DNA from: Cyclobacteriaceae bacterium
GTDB lineage: Bacteria; Bacteroidota; Bacteroidia; Cytophagales; Cyclobacteriaceae
Assembly: GCA_009885605.1 (NCBI GenBank)
Contig: VFKK01000161.1
Coordinates: forward strand, 1 to 6,517
Length of the DNA: 6,517 nucleotides
Direction of reading: 5' to 3'
This document shows positions 1 to 5,731 of the stretch, in pieces (the stretch's first letter is position 1; every line of letters starts with the position of its first letter). A program made the position numbers and the translations under genes. The notes under the pieces were generated by a model that saw only the letters and a program-made list of their open reading frames with translations, was not told where the DNA came from and searched no databases.

Positions 1-1
1 A

Positions 2-169
2 TCAAATTTCATTTTCCCTAACTTCTTGTTGATAGGTCAGGCCATCAATATTTCTTTTCAGTTTTCCGAAATGCTTATTAAGATTCCCAGACTTTTTCGA
101 TTCTCTGATCTTCTCACCTAGAATCTTGGAGATGTCTTTTTCGTTCTTTTTTCCGATGATAATTGTCAT
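2..169 (-). CDS. Small antitoxin-like protein (possible VapB-type partner of a PIN toxin)
   Basis: A complete 55-residue ORF reads leftward from an ATG at 169-167 to a TGA at 4-2. An in-frame TAG lies two codons upstream, so this ATG is the only sensible start. AGGA sits one base from the ATG, too close to be a normal ribosome binding site. The product is rich in charged residues (10 Lys), with no membrane segment or signal peptide. Its second half carries HFGKLKR (residues 33-39) followed by IDGLTYQQ and a charged end, a layout I recognise from short Bacteroidota/Cyanobacteria proteins encoded just before VapC/PIN-domain RNase toxins, where a short C-terminal segment of this type is thought to bind the toxin. 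That assignment is inference from resemblance. The toxin would lie off the left edge and cannot be seen. No DNA-binding fold is obvious in so short a chain. It could also be an unrelated conserved small protein. Confidence 0.55.
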   Translation of the reverse strand: MTIIIGKKNEKDISKILGEKIRESKKSGNLNKHFGKLKRNIDGLTYQQEVRENEI

Positions 170-296
170 TTCCTAAGTGTCTTGTTTAAAAGCTAAAACG
201 TTCTTTACCGCAAAATGATTTTATCGCTTGACTTTTCTACTCATCTATTTTTCCAAAGCTAAAAAAATCTAATAAGAATCTGATGATGTCAAAAAT
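170..296. other. Intergenic region downstream of recF
   Basis: This A/T-rich gap separates recF from the small leftward ORF. It holds a minus-strand match to the Bacteroidota -7 box (TAGCTTTG, 261-254), which could give the small gene its own promoter, but no TTTG box at the usual distance upstream (the nearest, at 293-290, is 28 bases away). The 10-mer AAAGCTAAAA occurs twice (189-198 and 255-264). I see no stable hairpin with a T run that would terminate recF, so read-through from recF into the small gene is possible. Confidence 0.35.
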
Positions 297-1397
297 CTAA
301 CTTATTATCTCCCCCTTTTCCACTTCAAAAAACAAAACCTCCGAATCTAATTGTGTCAGGATTTTTTTAGATCGCTCGGGTCGCGCATCTGTCAGGAATA
401 TCTGCCCGAAGGTATGTCTGGAGATCAGTTCCATCATCTTCGCGATTCGCTGATCATCCAGCTTATCAAAAATATCGTCCAGCAATAAAATCGGCTTTTC
501 GCCTTTTGTCTTTTCAAATACCTGAAATTGGGCAAGTTTAAGCGAAATGATAAAAGACTTTTGCTGGCCCTGACTCCCGATTTTTCGGATTGGGTGATCG
601 CCTATCAGCAAGTTGAAATCATCCTTGTGGATTCCTGCATTGCTGTTTTTAGTCATCATATCCTTTTGCCGAAGGCTCAAATAATAGTCTGCAAAATCCG
701 GTCTGAGCGCATCGCTTTCATAAACGATAGAAACCGGCTCAGCTCCCTGAGAAATCTCGGAATAATGGGATTGCAGCATCGGCGCGATCTGATCGAGAAG
801 AGCGGATCGACTTTGGGCAAGGCTTACACTCAAGCTGATCATCTCGTGATCATAACTTCCGAGTAAGGTCAAATCTCGTCTGCCGGTTTCAGCAAATTGC
901 TTGAGCAGTGCATTTCGCTGTTTCAAAAAATGATGGTATCGAATCAGCTGGTTCAGATATTCCCGATTCATTTGAGATATTAACCCATCAAAAAACTTTC
1001 TGCGTCCTTCGCTTCCATCTTTGATAAGTTCCGTATCATCGGGGGCAATCAAAACGAGCGGAATCAAGCCCACATGCTCACTGGTCTTGTCTAAGGCTTT
1101 TCCATTTTGATAGATGAGTTTTTTCTTTCCTGCTTCAAAAGTGCATCTGATTTCCAGCGCTTTTTCGCTCAGCTCAAAATTTCCTTTAATCGCAAAAAAT
1201 TCCTCTCCGTGGAGGATATTAAGAGAGTCACTGGACTGGATTGCACTCTTGGTCAGGGACAAATAATGGATACCATCCAGGACATTTGTTTTGCCGCTGC
1301 CATTCAGGCCAACCAAACAATTGAGTTGGGGGCTAAACTCCAGTTTCGTCTTTTGGTGATTTTTGAATTGAATAAGTTCCAGAGACTTCAGGTACAT
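297..1397 (-). CDS. recF: DNA replication and repair protein RecF
   Basis: RecF is a cytoplasmic SMC/ABC-like ATPase that binds gapped DNA and, with RecO and RecR, helps load RecA at single-strand gaps. The 366-residue product is full length for the family. It opens with MYLKSLELIQFKNH, a typical RecF start. The Walker A motif GLNGSGKT is at residues 30-37, the ABC signature GSQGQQKS at 274-281, and Walker B plus D-loop (ILLLDDIFDKLD) at 303-314. TDARPE near residues 336-341 fits the conserved C-terminal region. The ATG at 1397-1395 gives exactly the conserved N-terminus; no strong Shine-Dalgarno is present. The gene is divergent from pdhA across 91 bases. It is not beside dnaA or dnaN, as is usual in Bacteroidota; in that phylum recF is often near the TPR-ribH pair seen here to the right. 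All key motifs are intact. Confidence 0.96.
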   Translation of the reverse strand: MYLKSLELIQFKNHQKTKLEFSPQLNCLVGLNGSGKTNVLDGIHYLSLTKSAIQSSDSLNILHGEEFFAIKGNFELSEKALEIRCTFEAGKKKLIYQNGKALDKTSEHVGLIPLVLIAPDDTELIKDGSEGRRKFFDGLISQMNREYLNQLIRYHHFLKQRNALLKQFAETGRRDLTLLGSYDHEMISLSVSLAQSRSALLDQIAPMLQSHYSEISQGAEPVSIVYESDALRPDFADYYLSLRQKDMMTKNSNAGIHKDDFNLLIGDHPIRKIGSQGQQKSFIISLKLAQFQVFEKTKGEKPILLLDDIFDKLDDQRIAKMMELISRHTFGQIFLTDARPERSKKILTQLDSEVLFFEVEKGEIIS

Positions 1398-1430
1398 CGG
1401 AGTCGGTAATTATTTTTGCTGCAGCCTGAT

Positions 1431-1465
1431 TTTTAGGTCAGCTTGATTATATTTGAGGCCTAAAA
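1431..1465. repeat. Inverted repeat around the pdhA promoter box
   Basis: Arms TTTTAGG (1431-1437) and CCTAAAA (1459-1465) are perfect reverse complements, 7 bases each. Just inside them TCA (1438-1440) faces TGA (1454-1456), with two unpaired G on the right. The repeat encloses the TATATTTG box at 1448-1455. It could be an operator for a dimeric regulator or chance in an A/T-rich spacer. The long centre and lack of a T run argue against a terminator. Confidence 0.35.
1448..1455 (+). promoter_or_regulatory. Candidate -7 box for pdhA
   Basis: TATATTTG matches the Bacteroidota sigma-70 consensus TAnnTTTG and is identical to the box before the TPR gene at 2596-2603. Initiation 5-7 bases downstream would give a leader of about 28 bases before the pdhA ATG. 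No convincing TTTG upstream element lies at 17-20 bases, which lowers confidence. A second match to TAnnTTTG (TATTTTTG, 1411-1418) lies 37 bases upstream and could be an alternative promoter. Confidence 0.4.
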
Positions 1466-1488
1466 TAGCATATTTTGATCAATACGAT

Positions 1489-2508
1489 ATGGCAAAGAAA
1501 GCTGCAGTGACAAAGTCCAAAGTAAAATATTCAAAGGAGACTTACACCTTTTGGTATGAGAGTATGCTCTTAATGAGGAGGTTTGAAGAGAAAGCAGGAC
1601 AGCTTTACGGTCAGCAAAAAATCAGAGGATTCTGCCATTTATACATTGGTCAGGAGGCTTGTGCTTCCGGAGCTATCAGTGCGTTGACCAAAGATGACAA
1701 GTGGATCACTGCTTACAGATGTCATGCTCATCCGCTGGGATTGGGTACTGATCCGGGAGCTGTGATGGCAGAGCTGTATGGCAAAGCAACAGGAACCACC
1801 AAAGGAAAAGGCGGTTCGATGCATATTTTCGATAAAGAAAAAAACTTCTTTGGAGGTCACGGTATCGTAGGTGCGCAAGTACCAATGGGACTCGGACTCG
1901 GCTTTGCTGAAAAATACAAAGGCACCAAAAATCTGAGTATTTGCTATATGGGCGATGGTGCAGTCCGTCAGGGAGCTTTCCACGAATCTTTGAACCTTGC
2001 AATGCTTTACAAAGTGCCAGTGATTTTCGTGATCGAAAACAATGGCTATGCCATGGGTACTGCCGTGAAGCGTTCTTCAAACGTGGAAGATTTATCTACA
2101 CTTGGTGAATCATATGACATGCCTTCGTTTGCAGTAGATGGAATGGATGTGGAAGCAGTGCACGAAGCAGTTGCTGAAGCAGCGGAAAGAGCAAGAAGAG
2201 GCGATGGCCCAACATTGTTGGAGTTCAGAACTTATCGATACAAGGGACACTCGATGTCCGATCCTCAAAAATACAGAACCAAAGAGGAAGTAGAGGAATA
2301 TAAGCAGCGTGATCCGGTTGAGCGAGTTCTTGCATCGATTCAGGAGAACAATATTTTGACTCAAGAAGAAATTGACGCGATCATCAAAAAAGTGAAGCAG
2401 AAAGTGGATGAGGCCGTGAAATTTGCGGAAGAATCTCCTTGGCCTGATGGAATGGACGCTTTTAAAGATGTCTACATTCAGGAGGATTATCCATTTGTAA
2501 TGGAATAA
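1489..2508 (+). CDS. pdhA: Pyruvate dehydrogenase E1 component, alpha subunit
   Basis: This is the thiamine-diphosphate-binding alpha chain of the two-chain (alpha2beta2) E1, which decarboxylates pyruvate and passes the acetyl group to the lipoyl domain of E2 in the cytoplasmic pyruvate dehydrogenase complex. From the ATG at 1489 the product is 339 residues, normal for the family. The N-terminal body runs from YTFWYESMLLMRRFEEK; GHGIVGAQVPMGLG follows at about 124-137. The ThDP/magnesium motif begins with GDG at 155-157 and ends with NN at 184-185. The conserved active-site loop RYKGHSMSDP is at 250-259, around the site that is phosphorylated in mitochondrial enzymes. A TTG at 1453 would add 12 residues but overlaps the candidate promoter box, so the ATG is preferred. 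The beta subunit is not adjacent and must be elsewhere, as is common in this phylum. The related branched-chain E1 alpha is less likely given the close match to the PdhA motifs. A terminator follows immediately, so this is probably a single-gene transcript. Confidence 0.93.
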   Translation: MAKKAAVTKSKVKYSKETYTFWYESMLLMRRFEEKAGQLYGQQKIRGFCHLYIGQEACASGAISALTKDDKWITAYRCHAHPLGLGTDPGAVMAELYGKATGTTKGKGGSMHIFDKEKNFFGGHGIVGAQVPMGLGLGFAEKYKGTKNLSICYMGDGAVRQGAFHESLNLAMLYKVPVIFVIENNGYAMGTAVKRSSNVEDLSTLGESYDMPSFAVDGMDVEAVHEAVAEAAERARRGDGPTLLEFRTYRYKGHSMSDPQKYRTKEEVEEYKQRDPVERVLASIQENNILTQEEIDAIIKKVKQKVDEAVKFAEESPWPDGMDAFKDVYIQEDYPFVME

Positions 2509-2530
2509 ATTGCTTCAAAAGCGTACCCGG

Positions 2531-2570
2531 AAAGCCATGAATCCAATTCGTTTTCATGGCTTTTTTCTTT
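2531..2570 (+). terminator. Intrinsic terminator after pdhA
   Basis: AAAGCCATGAA (2531-2541) pairs perfectly with TTCATGGCTTT (2553-2563): an 11-bp stem with an 11-base loop, followed by a T-rich tail to 2570. It lies 22 bases past the pdhA stop and just before the TPR promoter, so it cleanly separates the two units. The A run on the left and T run on the right mean the opposite strand also has a T-rich end. Confidence 0.8.
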
Positions 2571-2573
2571 GGG

Positions 2574-2603
2574 TTTGTGTATTTCATAAAAACCGTATAT
2601 TTG
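2574..2603 (+). promoter_or_regulatory. Bacteroidota-type promoter of the TPR gene
   Basis: TTTG at 2574-2577 and TATATTTG at 2596-2603 are separated by 18 bases, close to the -33/-7 architecture known for the Bacteroidota primary sigma factor. Initiation near 2609 would leave a leader of about 15 bases before the ATG at 2624. It also decides the start of the downstream gene: a longer reading from a TTG at 2510 would run through this promoter and the preceding terminator. Confidence 0.7.
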
Positions 2604-2623
2604 CGCCTGAAATTTTGAGTAAC

Positions 2624-3337
2624 ATGGCAACGAAACAAACAAAAAAAGCACATTCTGATCATCAAAACGAGATTCTGGAAAATCCTGAAGTTCTTGCAAG
2701 TTCATTGGGCAGAGGAGAAGCTTTTTTGAAACAAAATAGTAAAGTATTAGCAGGTGTTTTGGCCGCCGCCATCATCCTGATCGGAGGAATTCTGTTTTTC
2801 CAGATCAACACGCAAAACCAAAATGAAAATGCTCAAAAAGAAATGTTTCAGGCAGTCTACTTCTACGAGCAGGACAGTGTTGAACTTGCTTTGAACGGTG
2901 ACGGAGTCAATTCTGGTTTTTTGACAATCGCTGAAGAGTATCCAAGAACTGACGCTGCTAACCTTGCGAATTTCTACATCGGCTCTATTTACCTTTCTGA
3001 AAAGAAATTTCAGGAAGCGATCGATCATCTTGAGAAATTTTCTGCTGACGATTACTTGGTTCAGGCAAAAGCATATTCACTGATAGGTGACGGTTATCTG
3101 GAGTTGGGAAATACTGACGAAGCGATTTCTCAATACAAGAAAGCTGCTGAAAACAATGAGAATAAATTTTTGACACCGAAATATTTGTCAAAGCTTGCGG
3201 TAGCATACGAGGAAGCTGGCAAAATCCAGGAAGCAATTACTACGTATGGTGAGATCGAAGAGAAGTATTTTGACTCTTACGAGTTCTCCGCTGCACGAAA
3301 ACACAAAGCTCGCTTAGAAGGCCTTGCCGCTAAGTAA
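2624..3337 (+). CDS. Membrane-anchored TPR protein, YfgM-like
   Basis: The 237-residue product has a charged cytoplasmic-type N-terminus (1-40), one hydrophobic membrane helix (about 41-60, VLAGVLAAAIILIGGILFFQ) and a soluble domain with tetratricopeptide-like repeats at about 113-139, 148-179 and 187-217. These show TPR spacing, for example FYIGSIYLSEKKFQEAIDHL and IGDGYLELGNTDEAISQYKK. The layout resembles YfgM, a periplasm-facing TPR protein that in Enterobacteria associates with SecYEG and periplasmic chaperones; transfer of that role is inference. A fold-level relation to outer-membrane assembly factors such as BamD (YfiO) is an alternative, but no lipobox is present. In Bacteroidota a TPR protein of this type commonly precedes ribH, as here. 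The ATG at 2624 is chosen because it sits just after a strong promoter; the upstream in-frame extension would encode terminator and promoter DNA. Confidence 0.85.
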   Translation: MATKQTKKAHSDHQNEILENPEVLASSLGRGEAFLKQNSKVLAGVLAAAIILIGGILFFQINTQNQNENAQKEMFQAVYFYEQDSVELALNGDGVNSGFLTIAEEYPRTDAANLANFYIGSIYLSEKKFQEAIDHLEKFSADDYLVQAKAYSLIGDGYLELGNTDEAISQYKKAAENNENKFLTPKYLSKLAVAYEEAGKIQEAITTYGEIEEKYFDSYEFSAARKHKARLEGLAAK

Positions 3338-3360
3338 TGCTATCTTGCAAAGCATTCTAG

Positions 3361-3393
3361 AAGAGTAAGGCCGTGAGGTCTTACTCTTTTTTT
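3361..3393 (+). terminator. Terminator or attenuator hairpin between TPR gene and ribH
   Basis: AAGAGTAAGGCC (3361-3372) pairs with GGTCTTACTCTT (3377-3388), a 12-bp stem with one G-T wobble, capped by GTGA (a GNRA-type tetraloop at 3373-3376) and followed by a seven-T run (3387-3393). This is an excellent intrinsic terminator 24 bases past the TPR stop. It lies only 28 bases before the ribH ATG, and I see no TAnnTTTG box in between, so it may act as a partial terminator limiting ribH expression. Confidence 0.8.
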
Positions 3394-3421
3394 GTTTAAT
3401 CCCATTTTAAAAAATAAAATC

Positions 3422-3898
3422 ATGGCTACCTCTCTCAAAAGTTTAAGTGAACATTCATCCAAAAATATACAAGACATCAGTTCCAAGAAGTTTGGAATCA
3501 TCGTGTCTGAATGGAATGAAGAGGTGACAGAATCACTCTATTCAGGAGCATTGCAGACGTTGCTGGACAATGGCGCGAAAAAGAAAAACATCATTCGTAA
3601 AAATGTTCCCGGCTCTTTTGAACTTTCTCTTGCCGCACAGTGGCTAGCCCAGGATGAGAATATCGATGCGGTAATTTGTCTGGGCTGTGTGATTCAAGGC
3701 GAAACCCGTCACTTTGACTTCATCTGCGATGCTGTTGCCCATGGCATCACAAATGTGAGTTTGAAATATAACAAGCCCGTGATTTTTGGAGTTTTAACTC
3801 CGAATACGCAACAACAAGCGCTCGACAGAGCAGGAGGAAAGCACGGCAACAAAGGCGATGAAGCGGCTATCACCGCGATCAAAATGCTTGGATTTTAA
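3422..3898 (+). CDS. ribH: 6,7-dimethyl-8-ribityllumazine synthase
   Basis: RibH joins 5-amino-6-ribitylamino-uracil with 3,4-dihydroxy-2-butanone 4-phosphate to make the direct precursor of riboflavin, in a cytoplasmic pentameric or icosahedral assembly. From the ATG at 3422 the product is 158 residues, normal for the family. Motifs in order: the FGIIVSEWNEEVTESL substrate region (24-39), NVPGSFELSLAA (61-72), GCVIQGETRHFDFI (88-101) with the catalytic-type His97, GVLT (123-126) and QALDRAGGKHGNKG (132-145) with the phosphate-binding-region Arg136. An in-frame TTG at 3392 would add 10 residues but lies within the terminator T run and is rejected. No Shine-Dalgarno is seen; the leader is A/T-rich. 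No FMN riboswitch fits in the short upstream gap, and no other rib genes are adjacent. The aspartate kinase follows after 36 bases, probably co-transcribed. Confidence 0.95.
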   Translation: MATSLKSLSEHSSKNIQDISSKKFGIIVSEWNEEVTESLYSGALQTLLDNGAKKKNIIRKNVPGSFELSLAAQWLAQDENIDAVICLGCVIQGETRHFDFICDAVAHGITNVSLKYNKPVIFGVLTPNTQQQALDRAGGKHGNKGDEAAITAIKMLGF

Positions 3899-3919
3899 TT
3901 GACATCAACCTATACCTAT

Positions 3920-3935
3920 TAAACTTTTAAGTTTA
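3920..3935. repeat. A/T-rich dyad at the aspartate kinase start
   Basis: TAAACTT (3920-3926) and AAGTTTA (3929-3935) are perfect reverse complements around a two-base centre; the right arm includes the A of the start codon. As RNA it would be a weak stem over the translation start; as DNA it could be a protein-binding site. The low complexity makes chance plausible. Confidence 0.35.
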
Positions 3936-5254
3936 TGAAAATCATGAAATTTGGGGGTACCTCTGTGGGCAAACCCGAACGAATGCATCAGGTGAAAGAC
4001 CTGATCACCCGTGGAGAAGAACCCACAATCGTTGTTCTTTCGGCACTTTCGGGCACCACCAACGCCCTTGTGGGAATTGGCGAAGCTTTGGCTGCAGGAA
4101 ATAAAACCCTTGCGAAAGAGCGAATTGATACGCTGCATGCTCATTATAAAGCCTTTTATCCAGAGTTATTGAAGATGGAAACTGCAAGAGCCAAGGCGGA
4201 AGAAATCATCAGTGAGCATTTTGAGTTTTTGAATATCCTGCTGAAGATCTCATTCAATGAAGCGATCAATCGTGATATTTTGGCTCAGGGTGAATTGCTT
4301 TCGACGAAGTTGTTCTATACTCTTTTGGAAGAATTGGAGATTCCTGCGGTTTTCCTTCTGGCCTTGGATTTCATGAGTATTGATGAGAATTCTGAACCGG
4401 AACTCCCGAAAATCTCAGAGAAACTGAAAGCAATTTTGGCTCAGTATCCTGATGGAAAACTATTCATCACCCAAGGATATATCTGCAAAAATCATCGAAA
4501 TGAAGTCGATAACCTGAAACGAGGAGGAAGCGATTACACTGCTTCTTTGATTGCTGCGGCAATACAGGCTTCAGTTTGTGAGATTTGGACAGACATCGAC
4601 GGGATGCACAACAACGATCCCAGAATCGTCGATCGCACGCGTCCGATCGCCGAACTTTCATTTGATGAGGCTGCCGAGCTGGCGTATTTCGGAGCAAAAA
4701 TCCTCCATCCCGCTTCCATCTGGCCAGCACAGCAATTTAACGTTCCGGTAAAATTGCTCAACACCATGCAGCCTGAGGCTAATGGAACGCTGATCAAAGA
4801 AGAAGTAGAAACTGTAGGTGTAAAAGCGATTGCAGCGAAAGATGGAATCACGGCCATCAAGATCAAATCCAGCAGAATGTTATTGGCTTATGGCTTCCTG
4901 AGGAAAGTGTTTGAGATCTTCGAAAAATATAAGACACCAATCGATATGATTACCACTTCGGAAGTCGCGGTGTCGGTGACCATTGATGATTTGAGTCATT
5001 TGGATCAGATTTTGGCTGAATTGCAGACTTTGGGAATTGTGGAGGCAGATCACAATCAGACAATTATCTGTATAGTGGGAAATATGGTTTCAGAAACCAA
5101 AGGAGCTATCAAATCTGTAATGGACGCTTTGGTAGATATTCCGATCAGAATGGTTTCCTATGGAGGAAGCACACATAATGTCTCCATCCTAATAGATGCA
5201 AAGTACAAGGTCCAAGCTTTACAAAGCCTCAATCAGGGAGTATTTACTTGGTAA
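3935..5254 (+). CDS. lysC: Aspartate kinase, monofunctional, with C-terminal ACT domains
   Basis: Aspartate kinase phosphorylates L-aspartate to 4-aspartyl phosphate, the first committed step towards lysine, threonine, methionine and (via diaminopimelate) cell wall. The 439-residue product starts MKIMKFGGTSVG, the conserved nucleotide-binding opening (KFGGTS at 5-10). RGGSDYTA (197-204) and WTDIDGMHNNDPRIV (218-232) belong to the kinase active site, and AYFGAKILHP (250-259) is the family signature. Two ACT-type regulatory domains follow (roughly 305-375 and 376-435), including ITTSEVAVSVTIDD at 339-352, the type of site where end-product amino acids inhibit. There is no homoserine dehydrogenase extension, so it is not ThrA-type. 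The sequence resembles LysC-type (lysine-sensitive) enzymes, but the actual inhibitor cannot be read, so the symbol is tentative. The ATG at 3935 gives the standard N-terminus; a second Met three codons on would cut it short. It probably shares a transcript with ribH, with no obvious pathway link. Confidence 0.93.
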   Translation: MKIMKFGGTSVGKPERMHQVKDLITRGEEPTIVVLSALSGTTNALVGIGEALAAGNKTLAKERIDTLHAHYKAFYPELLKMETARAKAEEIISEHFEFLNILLKISFNEAINRDILAQGELLSTKLFYTLLEELEIPAVFLLALDFMSIDENSEPELPKISEKLKAILAQYPDGKLFITQGYICKNHRNEVDNLKRGGSDYTASLIAAAIQASVCEIWTDIDGMHNNDPRIVDRTRPIAELSFDEAAELAYFGAKILHPASIWPAQQFNVPVKLLNTMQPEANGTLIKEEVETVGVKAIAAKDGITAIKIKSSRMLLAYGFLRKVFEIFEKYKTPIDMITTSEVAVSVTIDDLSHLDQILAELQTLGIVEADHNQTIICIVGNMVSETKGAIKSVMDALVDIPIRMVSYGGSTHNVSILIDAKYKVQALQSLNQGVFTW

Positions 5255-5260
5255 AAAAGT

Positions 5261-5288
5261 TAGCCGGCCTTGTGCCGGCTATTTTATT
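5261..5288 (+). terminator. Intrinsic terminator after aspartate kinase
   Basis: TAGCCGGC (5261-5268) pairs perfectly with GCCGGCTA (5274-5281), an 8-bp GC-rich stem with loop CTTGT, followed by a T-rich tail (5282-5288). It begins six bases after the stop codon. A six-A run (5253-5258) on the left side could extend pairing with the tail and may allow some termination on the other strand. Confidence 0.82.
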
Positions 5289-5303
5289 TAGAATCCTTCC
5301 TAT

Positions 5304-5311
5304 TACTTTTG
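5304..5311 (+). promoter_or_regulatory. Candidate -7 box overlapping the start of the small membrane-protein gene
   Basis: TACTTTTG matches TAnnTTTG. The ATG begins five bases downstream at 5316, so initiation at the usual distance would produce a leaderless or nearly leaderless mRNA. No TTTG box is seen at the right upstream distance; the region there is the T-rich terminator tail. Weak support. Confidence 0.3.
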
Positions 5312-5315
5312 CTGC

Positions 5316-5651
5316 ATGTCAGAGCCAACTCATCGTCCCGGATTTCTTCAGAGACTTCAAACGAAGTGGAAACTTGAAAGTCTTTTTCAAGTGGTGATGG
5401 TTTTGGTGGTTTTTGCCTGCACCGGTTTTACCATCCTTTTCGTGAAAAACCCGATTCTTGATTTTTTCGGAGTGGAAAGAGGTGGTGACAGAAGCTTCAT
5501 CAACACGGTCTTATACCTGATTTTGGTTTTACCGTTGTATCAGATTTTCCTTCTGATTTACGGGTTTATTTTTGGCCAATTCAAGTTCTTCTGGGAAAAG
5601 GAAAAGCTGATCTTCCGAAGAATTACCGGAGTTTTTAAATCGAAAAAATGA
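5316..5651 (+). CDS. Small two-helix membrane protein, DUF6787-like
   Basis: The 111-residue product has a short basic N-terminus with an amphipathic stretch (FLQRLQTKWKLES, 10-22), two hydrophobic segments (about 22-43 and 62-86) and a basic C-terminal tail ending FKSKK. The block PLYQIFLLIYGFIFGQFKFFWEKEK (73-97) with its GFIFGQFxFFW core resembles short Bacteroidota proteins grouped as DUF6787, whose function is not known to me; some entries are labelled as diacylglyceryl transferase by automatic transfer, for which there is no support here. By charge distribution both ends are probably cytoplasmic. The ATG at 5316 is the only start before the first helix. The gene follows the aspartate kinase terminator and may have its own promoter. 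It converges on recG. No catalytic motif is visible. Confidence 0.8.
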   Translation: MSEPTHRPGFLQRLQTKWKLESLFQVVMVLVVFACTGFTILFVKNPILDFFGVERGGDRSFINTVLYLILVLPLYQIFLLIYGFIFGQFKFFWEKEKLIFRRITGVFKSKK

Positions 5652-5731
5652 TTTGGTTTCTGCTCATTCCTTTTGTAAACCCAGCGTTAGCCTAATTTTT
5701 CAACCTTTCAATCTTCCAATTTTAAAATCAA
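5652..5731. other. Convergent intergenic gap
   Basis: These 80 bases lie between two converging genes. I see no GC-rich hairpin with a T run on either strand. A short palindrome ATTTTAAAAT (5719-5728) and a pyrimidine-rich tandem repeat occupy the right half. Termination of both transcripts is therefore not explained by the visible sequence. Confidence 0.4.
5698..5729. repeat. Degenerate 8-bp tandem repeat next to recG
   Basis: Four consecutive 8-mers line up: TTTCAACC (5698-5705), TTTCAATC (5706-5713), TTCCAATT (5714-5721) and TTAAAATC (5722-5729). The first two differ at one base and the last two are increasingly diverged, around a TTTCAATC-like unit. The array ends two bases before the recG stop codon. 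Similar TTCAACC-type short repeats recur in intergenic DNA of some Bacteroidota, from general memory. Confidence 0.45.

Noticed and set aside
528..1409. Plus-strand ORFs of 100-112 codons inside recF
   Set aside because: They lie fully antisense to an intact, motif-complete recF and have no family features.
1453..1488. A 12-residue extension of PdhA from a TTG
   Set aside because: It overlaps the candidate -7 box and the inverted repeat, and the ATG at 1489 already gives a full-length family member.
2510..2623. A 38-residue N-terminal extension of the TPR protein from a TTG at 2510
   Set aside because: It would encode through the pdhA terminator and the TTTG/TATATTTG promoter; the ATG at 2624 gives a normal charged N-terminus before the membrane helix.
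3392..3421. A 10-residue extension of RibH from a TTG
   Set aside because: The TTG is the end of the terminator T run; the ATG at 3422 gives the usual length.
3338..3421. An FMN riboswitch upstream of ribH
   Set aside because: The gap is too short for the multi-stem FMN element and is explained by one terminator hairpin.
3899..3904. TTGACA after ribH as a classical -35 box
   Set aside because: No TATAAT-like box stands at 16-18 bases, and Bacteroidota promoters do not use the TTGACA element.
4467..4866. Minus-strand and alternative-frame ORFs inside the aspartate kinase gene
   Set aside because: They are shadows of a complete aspartate kinase; no promoter, start context or recognisable domain supports them.
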